Shown here: positions 36,261 to 48,039 of the stretch, piece after piece
Position numbering within the stretch: the first letter of the stretch is position 1
Layout: each line of letters opens with the position of its first letter
Origin: Lysinibacillus sphaericus
GTDB lineage: Bacteria; Bacillota; Bacilli; Bacillales_A; Planococcaceae
Length of the DNA: 64,000 nt
Direction: 5' to 3'
Assembly: GCF_001629735.1 (NCBI RefSeq)
Contig: NZ_CP015224.1
Location: forward strand, 4,216,001 to 4,280,000
The notes under the pieces: model-generated
Databases searched by the model: none
What the model was told of the DNA's origin: nothing
Seen by the model: only the letters and a program-made list of their open reading frames with translations
Program-made: the position numbers and the translations under genes

Positions 36261-36290
36261 TTCTTTCTGAATGAAATACTTCAAAACTTG

Positions 36291-36313
36291 TTCTTTGAAA
36301 ACTGGATAAAACG
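36291..36313 (+). other. 23S processing stem, 5' arm
   Basis: TTCTTTGAAAACTGGATAAA is complementary, with one mismatch and a one-base bulge, to 39450-39471 just after the 23S gene. The two arms would form the pre-23S stalk. Confidence 0.7.
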
Positions 36314-36380
36314 ACATTGAAATTGTAACAAACACATTTATTTTTTTAAGTTTTTTATAGGCTTAATAACATGATAAGGT

Positions 36381-36494
36381 TTTCAGACACGAGCAGTTCT
36401 AGGAAGCAATCGAGTAAATGAAGGAGCGTACTTCAGTACGTGACTGATTGAACGAGTGAGGCTGACAACGAAATGTGAAGTGTATGGAAAGCTG
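36381..36494 (+). repeat. rRNA spacer repeat, copy A (before 23S)
   Basis: A roughly 110-base unit immediately before the 23S gene. It shares GGAAGCAAT, AAGGAGCGTACT, AGTACGTGACTGA, GAACGA and GCTGACAACGAAATG-like blocks with copy B at 39491-39604 in the same order. It contains the small hairpin GCGTACTTCAGTACGT. Confidence 0.8.
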
Positions 36495-36497
36495 ATA

Positions 36498-39424
<2,927 letters not shown>

Positions 39425-39449
39425 AAAAAGTTTGAAGCATTCAATGAAC

Positions 39450-39471
39450 CGTTTATCCAGTTTTGAAAGAA
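39450..39471 (+). other. 23S processing stem, 3' arm
   Basis: Complementary to 36291-36313 in the 16S-23S spacer; completes the 23S stalk. Confidence 0.7.
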
Positions 39472-39490
39472 TAATTTCTTTTATAAAGGG

Positions 39491-39604
39491 TTTCAAGATA
39501 CGAGTAGTTCGAGGAAGCAATGGAGAGAGGGAAGGAGCGTACTCAAGTACGTGACTGACTGAACGACAGAAGCTGACGAAGAAATGCGATGTATATTGAA
39601 AGCC
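39491..39604 (+). repeat. rRNA spacer repeat, copy B (before 5S)
   Basis: Second copy of the spacer unit, placed immediately before the 5S gene just as copy A is placed before the 23S gene. Its hairpin is GCGTACTCAAGTACGT, with a compensated loop change relative to copy A. Confidence 0.8.
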
Positions 39605-39612
39605 GAACATAG

Positions 39613-39728
39613 TCTAGTGATGATGGCAAAGAGGTCACACCCGTTCCCATACCGAACACGGAAGTTAAGCTCTTTAGCGCCGATGGTAGTTGGGGGCTTC
39701 CCCCTGTGAGAGTAGGACGTCGCTAGGC
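39613..39728 (+). rRNA. rrf: 5S ribosomal RNA
   Basis: About 116 bases, with GAGGTCACACCCGTTCCCAT, the ACCGAACACGGAAGTTAAGC block and GAGAGTAGGACGTCGCTAGG at the 3' end; the terminal helix pairs TCTAGTGATGA with the CGTCGCTAGGC end. Ends approximate. Confidence 0.96.
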
Positions 39729-39732
39729 AACA

Positions 39733-39763
39733 AAGCAGTCAGCTGTGTGCTGGCTGTTTTTTT
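39733..39763 (+). terminator. rRNA operon terminator
   Basis: CAGTCAGC (39736-39743) pairs with GCTGGCTG (39749-39756), followed by seven T residues. No tRNA genes follow the operon. Confidence 0.88.
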
Positions 39764-40879
39764 ATTTGCAACTATTAGTAAGAAACCATCCAAGCATGAA
39801 AACTCTTTCTATGTATAGGTCCAATCATTCAAATTCTTTTTAAACTAAAGTTGCAGGCTAGTCCAATAATCAATCTTTATAACGAATTTAATAATAATTA
39901 AGGTGAATCGTACATAAAGACAGTATTCACGACTTGTGAATAGACTTTCACCACCTAACTATACATGTCAGATGCACAATAGAAAGTACCATAACCATAA
40001 AAGTTCGGTAATCCAAAATGTTCGCCTATCTAGCCAGGATTCTTTACAGGTATGTACCGAATCAGTAGTTTGCCTAGTGAATAATTGAAAGGTATTGTGC
40101 AAAGAAAAAAATCAGGTATTTCACCAGATTTATAATGCTAGACATATAGTGTTGACAAACATTAAGTAGGAGTCCATCCCAAATTCCCCATTATCTATTT
40201 TACAGTAAGTCCAATTGTTTAAGTGCTTTATCCCTATTAATAGTTCAACTTGATTAATTGTTAGTTCATGGGCTGAACAATCTTGATGCAATATCAGGGT
40301 TATTTCGGGTAGTTAAAATTTTCCTCTGAATCCATCCTTCTTTATTTGTAACCATGAATTTATAAAAAATCAATTTGAGTAATTGAGTGTATTCTTTTCC
40401 TTACAATACGTCTTGTCTTTTTTTAAAAGATAGGGTTAGAGTAATTAGAAATGTGTGCGTTAATTACAGTGTATCTTTGCAAATTTAAATTTCACCTTTC
40501 TTATAATTTAAGGATAAACAGTAAGTTAAGGTTATTGCCATTTAATTTGAGATTATAAATGGTTTCTTGAACAGCAGTGAAAAATGGTTTGATGGTGTAA
40601 AGAGAAAAGAAAAGTTTAAAAATGTCATGAAGACGAGTGTTATAACATAAGGTATGTATGTGTTCCTGGTTCTTTAAATTCTGTTTAATGTTATTTTTAT
40701 GCTCGTATTAATAGGAAAAATCTATTTGTTGCTAGACACCAAATTTTGAGAATGCTATATTTATATGGTCATAGTATTTTTATAATTAGGAAAAAAAAGA
40801 ATTCTTTTATGAAAGAGAGTTGTTTTCCTGATTATAAGGAGTGATGGAGTATAGAGCTAGACGAAGGATGATAGGGCCT
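39764..40879. other. Gene-free stretch after the rrn operon, with possible coding relics
   Basis: About 1.1 kb with no intact frame. The minus strand shows short protein-like runs broken by stops and a frame change: from about 40420 downward EYTQLLKLIFYKFMVTNKEG, WIQRKILTTRNNPDIASRLF, then in another frame HELTINQVELLIGIKHLNNW, and further down FNYSLGKLLIRYIPVKNPG, stop, IGEHFGLPNFYGYGTFYCAS. No family recognised. This could be one or two decayed genes or chance. The part from 40460 to 40840 is very AT-rich and shows nothing. Confidence 0.3.
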
Positions 40880-41497
40880 ATGGTAAAGAAAACATTAAAG
40901 CAAAGAATTGTAGACGCTTCAGTTGAGCTGTTTCAGCAGGATGGTTATCACAATGTAACTGTTGATCGTATCGTTGAATATATAGGGGCATCAAAAGGTG
41001 GATTTTATCATAATTTTAAATCAAAAGATGAATTGTTGTATGAAATTCATGATGTTTTTATTTCATATGTTATTCAACAATCACAAGATGCATATGACAA
41101 ATACGATACGCCCATTACCAGGTTATGTGCGATGCTACAAACGCTGACGCAAGTATTTGATATGTATCAAGCACATATTACAATTTTTTATGAGGAAAGT
41201 CGTTCACTCTCAGAGGAGTATAGTGAGATTATTCATAAAAAACGAGATCATTATCTGGACATCTTGCAAAAAGTGATAGCAGAAGGCCAAGAAAAGAAGG
41301 TTTTTCGTACAGAATTGCCTTGTACCATTGTTACGATGGCGATTGTGGGGATGATTAACTGGACATATAAATGGTTTAAGCAATCCGGGCCATTAACAAT
41401 GGTGCAAATTACAGATGTTTTTACGGACATGGTACTACGTGCGATTGTAACAGAACAAGCAATGGAGGAAGCAAAGCAATTTATGATAAAGGGGTAG
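40880..41497 (+). CDS. TetR/AcrR-family regulator of the leucine/isovalerate operon
   Basis: About 205 residues. The N-terminal TetR helix-turn-helix spans about 1-50 (KQRIVDASVELFQQDGYHNV, TVDRIVEYIGASKGGFYHNF, KSKDELLYEI); the rest is an all-helical ligand-binding domain. Start assignment is uncertain: ATG at 40880 has GAAGG 12 bases and AGGG 3 bases upstream, while ATG at 40844 and GTG at 40841 sit on or beside a GGAG. It lies directly before the yng-type operon, with only a weak hairpin (41498-41514) and a perfect palindrome between, so local repression relieved by an acyl-CoA or acid is likely. B. subtilis lacks a TetR gene at this place. Confidence 0.85.
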   Translation: MVKKTLKQRIVDASVELFQQDGYHNVTVDRIVEYIGASKGGFYHNFKSKDELLYEIHDVFISYVIQQSQDAYDKYDTPITRLCAMLQTLTQVFDMYQAHITIFYEESRSLSEEYSEIIHKKRDHYLDILQKVIAEGQEKKVFRTELPCTIVTMAIVGMINWTYKWFKQSGPLTMVQITDVFTDMVLRAIVTEQAMEEAKQFMIKG

Positions 41498-41535
41498 CCA
41501 GTAGAAAACACTGGTTTTATTATTTGCTTTTACAA

Positions 41536-41549
41536 ACCGACTAGTCGGT
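41536..41549. promoter_or_regulatory. TetR-type operator, 14-bp perfect palindrome
   Basis: ACCGACTAGTCGGT is a perfect dyad in the 120-base gap between the TetR gene and the acyl-CoA dehydrogenase gene. TetR regulators of acyl-CoA metabolism commonly bind palindromes with ACCGAC half sites. I found no second copy in the window. Confidence 0.65.
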
Positions 41550-41617
41550 ATTTACTTGAAGGAAATTATCTTTGAGCTAAATCTACTATGGCAAATTTGA
41601 CATTAGGGGGATTAGGG

Positions 41618-42760
41618 ATGAATTTTGAATTAACAAAAGAGCAAGTGATGATTCGAGACATGGTACGTGATTTTGCTGAAAAAGAGATTAAACCGTATGC
41701 TCGTGAGGTTGATGAGACATCGACAATGAGAATAGAAAGCTTTAAAAAGATGGCGGAACTAGGCTTATTGGGTATCCCGTTCCCTGAAGAATATGGTGGT
41801 TCAGGTGGTGATACGGTGTCCTACGCTTTAGCTGTAGAGGAAATTGGTCGTGCATGTGGGGGCACTGGCTTAAGTTATGCAGCTGCTGTTAGCTTAGGCG
41901 CTTCGCCAATTTACAACTTTGGTACGGAGGAGCAAAAGCAAGAATGGCTTGTTCCATTGGCAAAGGGTGAGACATTAGGATCATTCGGTTTAACAGAGCC
42001 TAATGCAGGTTCAGATGCAGGCGGTACACGCACTACGGCTGTCATTGATGGAGATGATTATGTTATTAATGGAGAAAAATGCTGGATTACCAATGCAGGA
42101 TACGCTCGACAAATAATTGTAACTGCAGTAACGGGAAAACGGGAGGATGGCAAAAAGATTATTTCTTCTATTATTGTGCCAACGAATACTCCAGGTGTAA
42201 CGATTAATTGTAATTATGACAAAATGGGTGTCCGTGGTTCTAATACATGTGAAATTGTTTTACAAAATGTTCGCGTTCCTCGATCCAATCTATTAGGCGA
42301 TGAAAAGCGAGGCTTTAGCCAGTTTTTAAACACTTTAGATGGTGGTCGTATTTCAATTGCAGCTCTTTCTGTAGGAATTGCACAGGCCGCTTATGAGAAG
42401 GCACTGAAGTTCGCAAAAGAACGCGAGCAATTTGGTGCACCTATTTCGAAGCTACAGGCGATCCAATTTAAATTAGCAGATATGGCGATGGAAATAGAGC
42501 TTGCTCGTACGCTTGTACATAAAGCGGCATGGCTAAAAGATCAAAAGAAACCATTTGGTAAAGAAGCGGCAATGGCTAAATTATTTGCTTCTGAAATGGG
42601 CTTCCGTACATGTAATCAAGCCATTCAAATTCATGGAGGTTCTGGATATATGAAAGAATACGATGTAGAACGTCATTTACGTGATATTAAATTAATGGAA
42701 ATTGGTGAAGGAACATCTGAAATTCAGCGTCTTGTTATTTCTCGCTTAATTGGCTGTTAA
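41618..42760 (+). CDS. yngJ: Acyl-CoA dehydrogenase (isovaleryl-CoA type, YngJ)
   Basis: A 380-residue FAD enzyme beginning MNFELTKEQVMIRDMVRDFA. Signatures include GSFGLTEPNAGSDAGGTRTT, the KMGVRGSNTCEIVLQNVRVP strand region, and the C-terminal IQIHGGSGYMKEYDVERHLR and IGEGTSEIQRLVISR. It oxidises short branched acyl-CoA, most likely isovaleryl-CoA to 3-methylcrotonyl-CoA, passing electrons to ETF. The ATG at 41618 follows AGGGGGATTAGGG; an upstream in-frame ATG has no ribosome site. It heads seven genes in the order of the B. subtilis yng cluster, which gives the substrate assignment. Confidence 0.88.
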   Translation: MNFELTKEQVMIRDMVRDFAEKEIKPYAREVDETSTMRIESFKKMAELGLLGIPFPEEYGGSGGDTVSYALAVEEIGRACGGTGLSYAAAVSLGASPIYNFGTEEQKQEWLVPLAKGETLGSFGLTEPNAGSDAGGTRTTAVIDGDDYVINGEKCWITNAGYARQIIVTAVTGKREDGKKIISSIIVPTNTPGVTINCNYDKMGVRGSNTCEIVLQNVRVPRSNLLGDEKRGFSQFLNTLDGGRISIAALSVGIAQAAYEKALKFAKEREQFGAPISKLQAIQFKLADMAMEIELARTLVHKAAWLKDQKKPFGKEAAMAKLFASEMGFRTCNQAIQIHGGSGYMKEYDVERHLRDIKLMEIGEGTSEIQRLVISRLIGC

Positions 42761-42907
42761 TGATTTTCAACACATTGTGTCCGGGAGCAGCTTTGTGCTG
42801 CATAGAGCACTTCTTTCCGATACCGAGACACCTACTAAAAAATAGCTTAAATCCGCATTTATCTCATTGCTGAAAGACGTTTAATAGCATTAACAAGGGG
42901 GATCTTC

Positions 42908-44542
42908 ATGGCAGAACTTGTGTATCAAACAATTGGTCAATTGCTAGATGAACAATCTAAAAAGTACCCGCAAAATGAGGCTTTGGTCTATGCAGATAGG
43001 AATTTACGAATGACTTATGAGCAGCTAAATCGTCAAGCACGATTGGTAGCAAGGGGCTTAATGGCTTTAGGGATTGAAAAAGGAGACCATATTGCTGTAT
43101 GGACGACCAATGTTCCTGAGTGGGTACAGCTTCAATTTGGTACAGGCAAGATGGGGGCTCCAATCGTTACAGTAAATACTAATTATCGTGCTAGTGAATT
43201 GGAGTATCTATTAAAGCAGTCTGATGCCAAAACGATATTTTTAATTGAAAATTATCGAGACCATTCTTTTATCCATACACTTCAAGAGTTATGTCCGGAG
43301 CTTGAACATTGTGAACCAGGTAATTTGCAATCAAAGCGACTACCTTTATTAAAAAATGTTATTTTAATCGGCGAGACTAAGTATCCCGGTGTATTGAATT
43401 GGTCAGATGTAGTAGCAGCGGCCAATCAAGTAACAGAGGAACAATTAGAACAAAGAGAGCAATCTCTTCATTATAATGATGTGATTAATATTCAATATAC
43501 ATCTGGTACGACAGGTTTTCCTAAAGGTGTGATGTTAACACATTTTAACTTAGTTAACAATGCGGTCAACATTGCAGAGTGTATGCGTTTAACAGCAGAG
43601 GACCGCTTATGCATTCCTGTTCCATTTTTCCACTGCTTTGGCTGTGTTATCGGAACATTAGCTATTACAACTAGTGGTGGAACGATGGTGCCAGTACAAG
43701 AATTTTCACCTCAAGAGGTGCTAAGGACGGTTCAACAAGAAAAGTGCACAGCCTTACATGGCGTTCCAACGATGTTTATTAGTGAGCTTAATTTACCGAA
43801 TTTTGAGTCTTTCAACCTTTCAACTTTACGGACAGGAGTCATGGCAGGCTCTAATTGTCCGATAGAGGTAATGAAAGCGGTCATTGAGAAAATGGGCATG
43901 ACAGATATTACGATTTGCTATGGTCAAACAGAATCATCTCCAGTGATTACACAAACGAGAACGGATGATCCGTTAACGTTAAAAGTGGAGACGGTTGGCC
44001 GTGCCTTACCAAACTTAGAGGCGAAAATTGTTGTTCCTGGGACGAACGAGGAAGCACCCACAAATGAACAAGGGGAGCTATGTACAAGAGGGTACCATGT
44101 AATGAAAGGCTATTATAAAAACCAAGAAGAAACCGATCTTGCCATTGATCAAGATGGCTGGCTGCATACTGGTGATTTGGCAACGATGGATGAAGCGGGC
44201 TATGTCCGTGTAACCGGTCGTTTAAAGGATATGATTATTCGCGGTGGTGAAAATTTATATCCCCGTGAAATTGAAGAGTTTCTTTATACACACCCAAAAA
44301 TATCAGATGTTCAGGTTGCAGGGGTTCCTGATCCTGTGTATGGGGAGGAAGCGGCAGCTTGGATTATTTTAAGAGAAGGTGAGCAGGCAACAGAAGAGGA
44401 GATTCGAGAATATTGTCGGGATAAAATCTCTAGACATAAAATCCCAAAACACATTTTCTTTATCGATCATTATCCAATGACTGCTTCAGGAAAGGTTCAA
44501 AAATATAAATTACGAGAAAATTTTGTCATGACCGTCAGATAA
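42908..44542 (+). CDS. yngI: AMP-forming acyl-CoA synthetase (YngI type)
   Basis: 544 residues of the ANL superfamily. The P-loop is YTSGTTGFPKGVML, A5 is CYGQTESSPVITQT, A7 is DGWLHTGDLATMDEAGYVRV, A8 is GRLKDMIIRGGENLYPREIE, and the catalytic A10 lysine is in TASGKVQKYKLRE. It activates a carboxylic acid with ATP and CoA; in this operon isovalerate or acetoacetate are reasonable substrates. RBS AAGGGGGATCTTC. The 10-base gap to the carboxylase gene indicates cotranscription. The 147 bases upstream contain a small GCAGC/GCTGC hairpin without a T tail. Confidence 0.9.
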   Translation: MAELVYQTIGQLLDEQSKKYPQNEALVYADRNLRMTYEQLNRQARLVARGLMALGIEKGDHIAVWTTNVPEWVQLQFGTGKMGAPIVTVNTNYRASELEYLLKQSDAKTIFLIENYRDHSFIHTLQELCPELEHCEPGNLQSKRLPLLKNVILIGETKYPGVLNWSDVVAAANQVTEEQLEQREQSLHYNDVINIQYTSGTTGFPKGVMLTHFNLVNNAVNIAECMRLTAEDRLCIPVPFFHCFGCVIGTLAITTSGGTMVPVQEFSPQEVLRTVQQEKCTALHGVPTMFISELNLPNFESFNLSTLRTGVMAGSNCPIEVMKAVIEKMGMTDITICYGQTESSPVITQTRTDDPLTLKVETVGRALPNLEAKIVVPGTNEEAPTNEQGELCTRGYHVMKGYYKNQEETDLAIDQDGWLHTGDLATMDEAGYVRVTGRLKDMIIRGGENLYPREIEEFLYTHPKISDVQVAGVPDPVYGEEAAAWIILREGEQATEEEIREYCRDKISRHKIPKHIFFIDHYPMTASGKVQKYKLRENFVMTVR

Positions 44543-44557
44543 GGAGGGGCAGTGAAT

Positions 44558-45916
44558 ATGTTTAATAAAGTATTAATTGCAAATCGTGGGGAGATTGCTA
44601 GACGTGTTATCAGAACATGCAAGCGCCTAAATATTAATACGGTTGCTATTTATTCTGAGGCTGATGCTGAAAGCTTACATGTGAAGGATGCGGATGAGGC
44701 ATATTGTGTAGGGAAACCGCCTGTTGCACAAAGCTATTTAAATATAGAACGTATTCTAGAGATTGCACTAGAAAATGGCGTCGAGGCTGTTCATCCTGGC
44801 TATGGTCTACTATCAGAAAATGCAGAGTTTGCAAAGCGCTGTGAAGAGGAAGGTTTAATTTTTATAGGACCAAGTGCTGATGTAATTGCTTCAATGGGAA
44901 GTAAATTAGAAGCACGAAAAACAATGAAAGCCGCTGGGGTTCCCATTGTAGAGGGTGTAGAGGCACCTATAAAGGATGCAGAAGAAGCTACTGAAATCGC
45001 TAAACGTTTAGGCTATCCAATTATGTTAAAGGCATCGGCAGGCGGTGGCGGTATCGGTATGCAACTTGTTGAAAATGCAGAGGAACTAGCAAAAGCATTT
45101 GAGGGAAATCAAAAACGTGCCCAGTCATTTTTCGGTGATGGCACGATGTACATGGAGCGATTTATTGCTAACCCTCACCATGTTGAAGTACAAATTATTG
45201 CTGATCATCAAGGCAATGTAGTTCCGTTATTTGAACGTGAATGTTCGATCCAACGAAGAAATCAAAAAGTAGTAGAAGAAGCACCATCACCATTCATTTC
45301 ACAGGAAACAAGAGATAGGATGCTTGAAGCCTCAGTGAAGGCAGCGAAGCATATTGGCTATGTCAACGCTGGAACGATTGAGTATTTGGTGGATGAGAAT
45401 CAAAACTTTTATTTCTTAGAAATGAATACAAGATTACAAGTAGAGCATCCTGTGACAGAGGAAATTACAAAGCTTGATTTAGTAGAAGAGCAATTAAAAA
45501 TTGCTGCACAGCAACCTCTCTCATTTACAAAAGAAAGTATTACGAAACAGGGTCATGCGATTGAAGTGCGTATATACGCTGAGAATCCTTCTACATTTTT
45601 CCCGTCTCCAGGTACGATCACAGCTCTAGAATTACCAACAGGGGAAGGGGTTCGACATGAATGTGGTGTAGAGACAGGTTCTGCAGTTACACCATTCTAT
45701 GACCCCATGATTAGTAAATTGGTAGTGTGGGGAGAAACAAGGGACATTGCCTGTGAGAAATTAATCCAAGCACTGAAAACATATAAAGTGGAGGGTATTC
45801 AAACGAATATTCCGATGCTGCTGAAAACTGTTACGCATGAACAGTTTTTAAAAGGCTATACGACAACAAAATTTGTAGAACAATTTTATTTACCTCAATT
45901 AGCAGAGTCAAAGTAA
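44558..45916 (+). CDS. yngH: Biotin carboxylase subunit (methylcrotonyl-CoA carboxylase, YngH)
   Basis: A 452-residue AccC-like subunit that carboxylates biotin with ATP and bicarbonate. FNKVLIANRGEIARRVIRTC opens the BC N-domain; ATP-grasp residues are in MLKASAGGGGIGMQLVE and YFLEMNTRLQVEHPVTE, and the catalytic arginine is in the NTRLQVEH block. No carrier domain is fused; it is supplied by the next gene. The ATG at 44558 is preferred over an in-frame GTG at 44552 from spacing to AGGAGG. Pathway: 3-methylcrotonyl-CoA to 3-methylglutaconyl-CoA. Confidence 0.92.
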   Translation: MFNKVLIANRGEIARRVIRTCKRLNINTVAIYSEADAESLHVKDADEAYCVGKPPVAQSYLNIERILEIALENGVEAVHPGYGLLSENAEFAKRCEEEGLIFIGPSADVIASMGSKLEARKTMKAAGVPIVEGVEAPIKDAEEATEIAKRLGYPIMLKASAGGGGIGMQLVENAEELAKAFEGNQKRAQSFFGDGTMYMERFIANPHHVEVQIIADHQGNVVPLFERECSIQRRNQKVVEEAPSPFISQETRDRMLEASVKAAKHIGYVNAGTIEYLVDENQNFYFLEMNTRLQVEHPVTEEITKLDLVEEQLKIAAQQPLSFTKESITKQGHAIEVRIYAENPSTFFPSPGTITALELPTGEGVRHECGVETGSAVTPFYDPMISKLVVWGETRDIACEKLIQALKTYKVEGIQTNIPMLLKTVTHEQFLKGYTTTKFVEQFYLPQLAESK

Positions 45917-45986
45917 GTATGTAATAGCATTCGCGCTTCACAGAGAGTGCGAATGCAAAATTAATGAATAGTAGGAGTGAGTGTTA

Positions 45987-46199
45987 ATGGCAACAGTAAA
46001 AGCAAGCATGGCCGGTACAGTATGGAAAATCGTCGTAGTAGAAGGTGAAAAAGTAACAGCAGGTCAAGATGTAGCTATTTTAGAATCAATGAAAATGGAA
46101 ATTCCGATTGCAGCCGAAGAAGATGGCGTGGTAACAAAAATCATCGCCAATGAGGGAGATTTTATTAACGTTGATGATGATATTTTAGAAATTGAATAA
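45987..46199 (+). CDS. yngHB: Biotin carrier protein subunit (YngHB type)
   Basis: A 70-residue single biotinyl/lipoyl domain. The modified lysine is K36 in ILESMKMEIP, with the surrounding MKM typical of biotin rather than lipoate carriers. It shuttles carboxybiotin between the YngH and YngE subunits. Such free-standing carriers of about 70 residues are characteristic of this Bacillales cluster. ATG chosen with TAGGAGTGAG upstream; an in-frame GTG at 45981 overlaps it. The lyase gene follows 14 bases later. Confidence 0.92.
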   Translation: MATVKASMAGTVWKIVVVEGEKVTAGQDVAILESMKMEIPIAAEEDGVVTKIIANEGDFINVDDDILEIE

Positions 46200-46213
46200 G
46201 AGGAGGCCTCTTA

Positions 46214-47131
46214 ATGCAACTACCTAAGCAGGTCGTGATTAAAGAAGTTGGTCCCCGTGATGGCTTACAAAACGAAAAAAAACATATTACAACAGCAGAT
46301 AAAATACAATTAGTGAATTTGTTAAGCCAAACGGGATTAAATTACATCGAAGTGACTTCATTTGTTCATCCGAAATGGATTCCACAGTTGGCGGATGCTG
46401 TCGAGGTTCTTCAAGCCATTAAAAGGAACAATGATATTACTTACGCGGCACTTGTACCTAATATGCGAGGGCTAGAAAGGGCGTTGCAGGCGGAAGTAGA
46501 TGAAGTAAGTATATTTATGTCTGCTAGTGAAAGTCATAATCAAAGTAATATTAACAAAACCATTGACGAAACATTTCCTATTTTAGAGGAAGTAGTATTA
46601 GGAGCTAAAGCGTCAAAAAAGAAAGTTCGAGGCTATATTTCTACAGTTCTTGGCTGTCCCTATGAGGGATATATATATCCTGATAAGGTGCTACGTGTTA
46701 CAGATAAATTATTGGAGATGGGTGTAACGGAGATATCCCTAGGCGACACGATTGGCGTTGGTGTACCAACTCAAGTTGAGTTTCTTTTAGAGGAACTATT
46801 AAAAAGGTATTCCGCTGAAAATTTTGCTATGCATTTTCATGATACACGTGGCACGGCGCTTGCCAACATTATGAAATCTTTAGAGATGGGTGTAACCAAA
46901 TTTGATAGTGCGCTTGGTGGTCTAGGGGGCTGTCCATATGCAAAGGGAGCTTCGGGTAATGTAGCCACGGAAGACTTACTTTACTTATTTGATGAAATGG
47001 GTGTTCAAACTGGTGTGGATCAACAAAAAATACTAGAGGCTGCACTCTTTATTGAACAGAAATTAGGCAAAGCTGTAGCTTCAAAGCAAATGGCGATTGT
47101 CCGTAATGAAAGGAGTGCGAATCCATTATGA
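46214..47131 (+). CDS. yngG: Hydroxymethylglutaryl-CoA lyase (YngG)
   Basis: A 305-residue TIM-barrel enzyme that splits HMG-CoA into acetoacetate and acetyl-CoA. The signature VVIKEVGPRDGLQNEKK contains the metal aspartate and catalytic arginine (PRDG), the second-metal HxH is in AMHFHDTRGTALANI, and the catalytic-cysteine loop is GGLGGCPYAKGASGNVATED. Size agrees with B. subtilis YngG (about 299). RBS AGGAGGCC. Its stop overlaps the YngF start by four bases (ATGA). Confidence 0.93.
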   Translation: MQLPKQVVIKEVGPRDGLQNEKKHITTADKIQLVNLLSQTGLNYIEVTSFVHPKWIPQLADAVEVLQAIKRNNDITYAALVPNMRGLERALQAEVDEVSIFMSASESHNQSNINKTIDETFPILEEVVLGAKASKKKVRGYISTVLGCPYEGYIYPDKVLRVTDKLLEMGVTEISLGDTIGVGVPTQVEFLLEELLKRYSAENFAMHFHDTRGTALANIMKSLEMGVTKFDSALGGLGGCPYAKGASGNVATEDLLYLFDEMGVQTGVDQQKILEAALFIEQKLGKAVASKQMAIVRNERSANPL

Positions 47132-47910
47132 CTCAACTCGTTCGTTTTGAATTACTGGAGGGAAGTATTGGACTGATTACTCTCTTAAGACCAGAGGCTG
47201 CGAACGCGATGTCAGTACAGTTACTGCAAGAGCTATCTGGGACGTTGGATCAAATCAACGGTGATCCAGCAGTGCGAGTAGTCTTACTAACAGGTGCTGG
47301 AGAAAAAGCATTCTGTGCAGGGGCTGATTTAAAAGAACGTAAAGGTATGTCTGATCGACAAGTGAAGCAAATCGTCCAGTTGATTGGTGCCACAGTCGCA
47401 AAAGTGGAGACACTCGCTCAGCCTGTCATTGCAGTACTAAATGGAGTAGCTTTTGGTGGTGGTCTAGAATTAGCCTTAGCTTGCGACTTACGTGTGGCAG
47501 CAGCACATGTCAAGCTAGGTCTCACTGAAACCTCTCTCGGTATTATTCCAGGGGCAGGAGGAACGCAACGACTTCCACGTCTCATTGGCCTTGGGAAGGC
47601 AAAGGAATTAATATATACAGCACGTCGCTTAAATGCTGAGGAAGCCAAAAATTATGGCATCGTTGAGTATGTTCATGAGGCACATGAGGTAATGGAAAGG
47701 GCACAGCAGCTTGCACTAGAAATGGCAAAAAATGCACCATTATCGTTAGTACAGGCTAAAGTAGCTATGAATCAGGGGGTTGAGGTAGATTTAGCTACCG
47801 GTTTGAAAATCGAATCACTTGCATATAGTGCACTGATCCCAACTGAAGACCGATTAGAGGGCTTACTTGCCTTCCAAGAAAAGCGAGCACCACAATATTC
47901 AGGAAAATAA
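47128..47910 (+). CDS. yngF: Enoyl-CoA hydratase (methylglutaconyl-CoA hydratase, YngF)
   Basis: A 260-residue crotonase. The oxyanion hole is AFCAGADLKERKG and FGGGLELALACDL. Both catalytic glutamates are present: one in GGGLELA and one twenty residues later in LGLTETSLGIIPGAGGTQRL, so true hydratase activity is expected. In this operon it should hydrate 3-methylglutaconyl-CoA to HMG-CoA. Translationally coupled to yngG. A 129-base gap without a terminator precedes yngE. Confidence 0.9.
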   Translation: MTQLVRFELLEGSIGLITLLRPEAANAMSVQLLQELSGTLDQINGDPAVRVVLLTGAGEKAFCAGADLKERKGMSDRQVKQIVQLIGATVAKVETLAQPVIAVLNGVAFGGGLELALACDLRVAAAHVKLGLTETSLGIIPGAGGTQRLPRLIGLGKAKELIYTARRLNAEEAKNYGIVEYVHEAHEVMERAQQLALEMAKNAPLSLVQAKVAMNQGVEVDLATGLKIESLAYSALIPTEDRLEGLLAFQEKRAPQYSGK

Positions 47911-48039
47911 GTAAGAGAATCCGATCAGATTAATCACTCTGACTGAAATCTAAGTTGATTTTTTTGCGCATTGACAAAGGGAATAGGGGCGCTAAAAAAA
48001 TAATTTGGCGTAATTGAATGGGCAAAGGGAGGAAATAAA

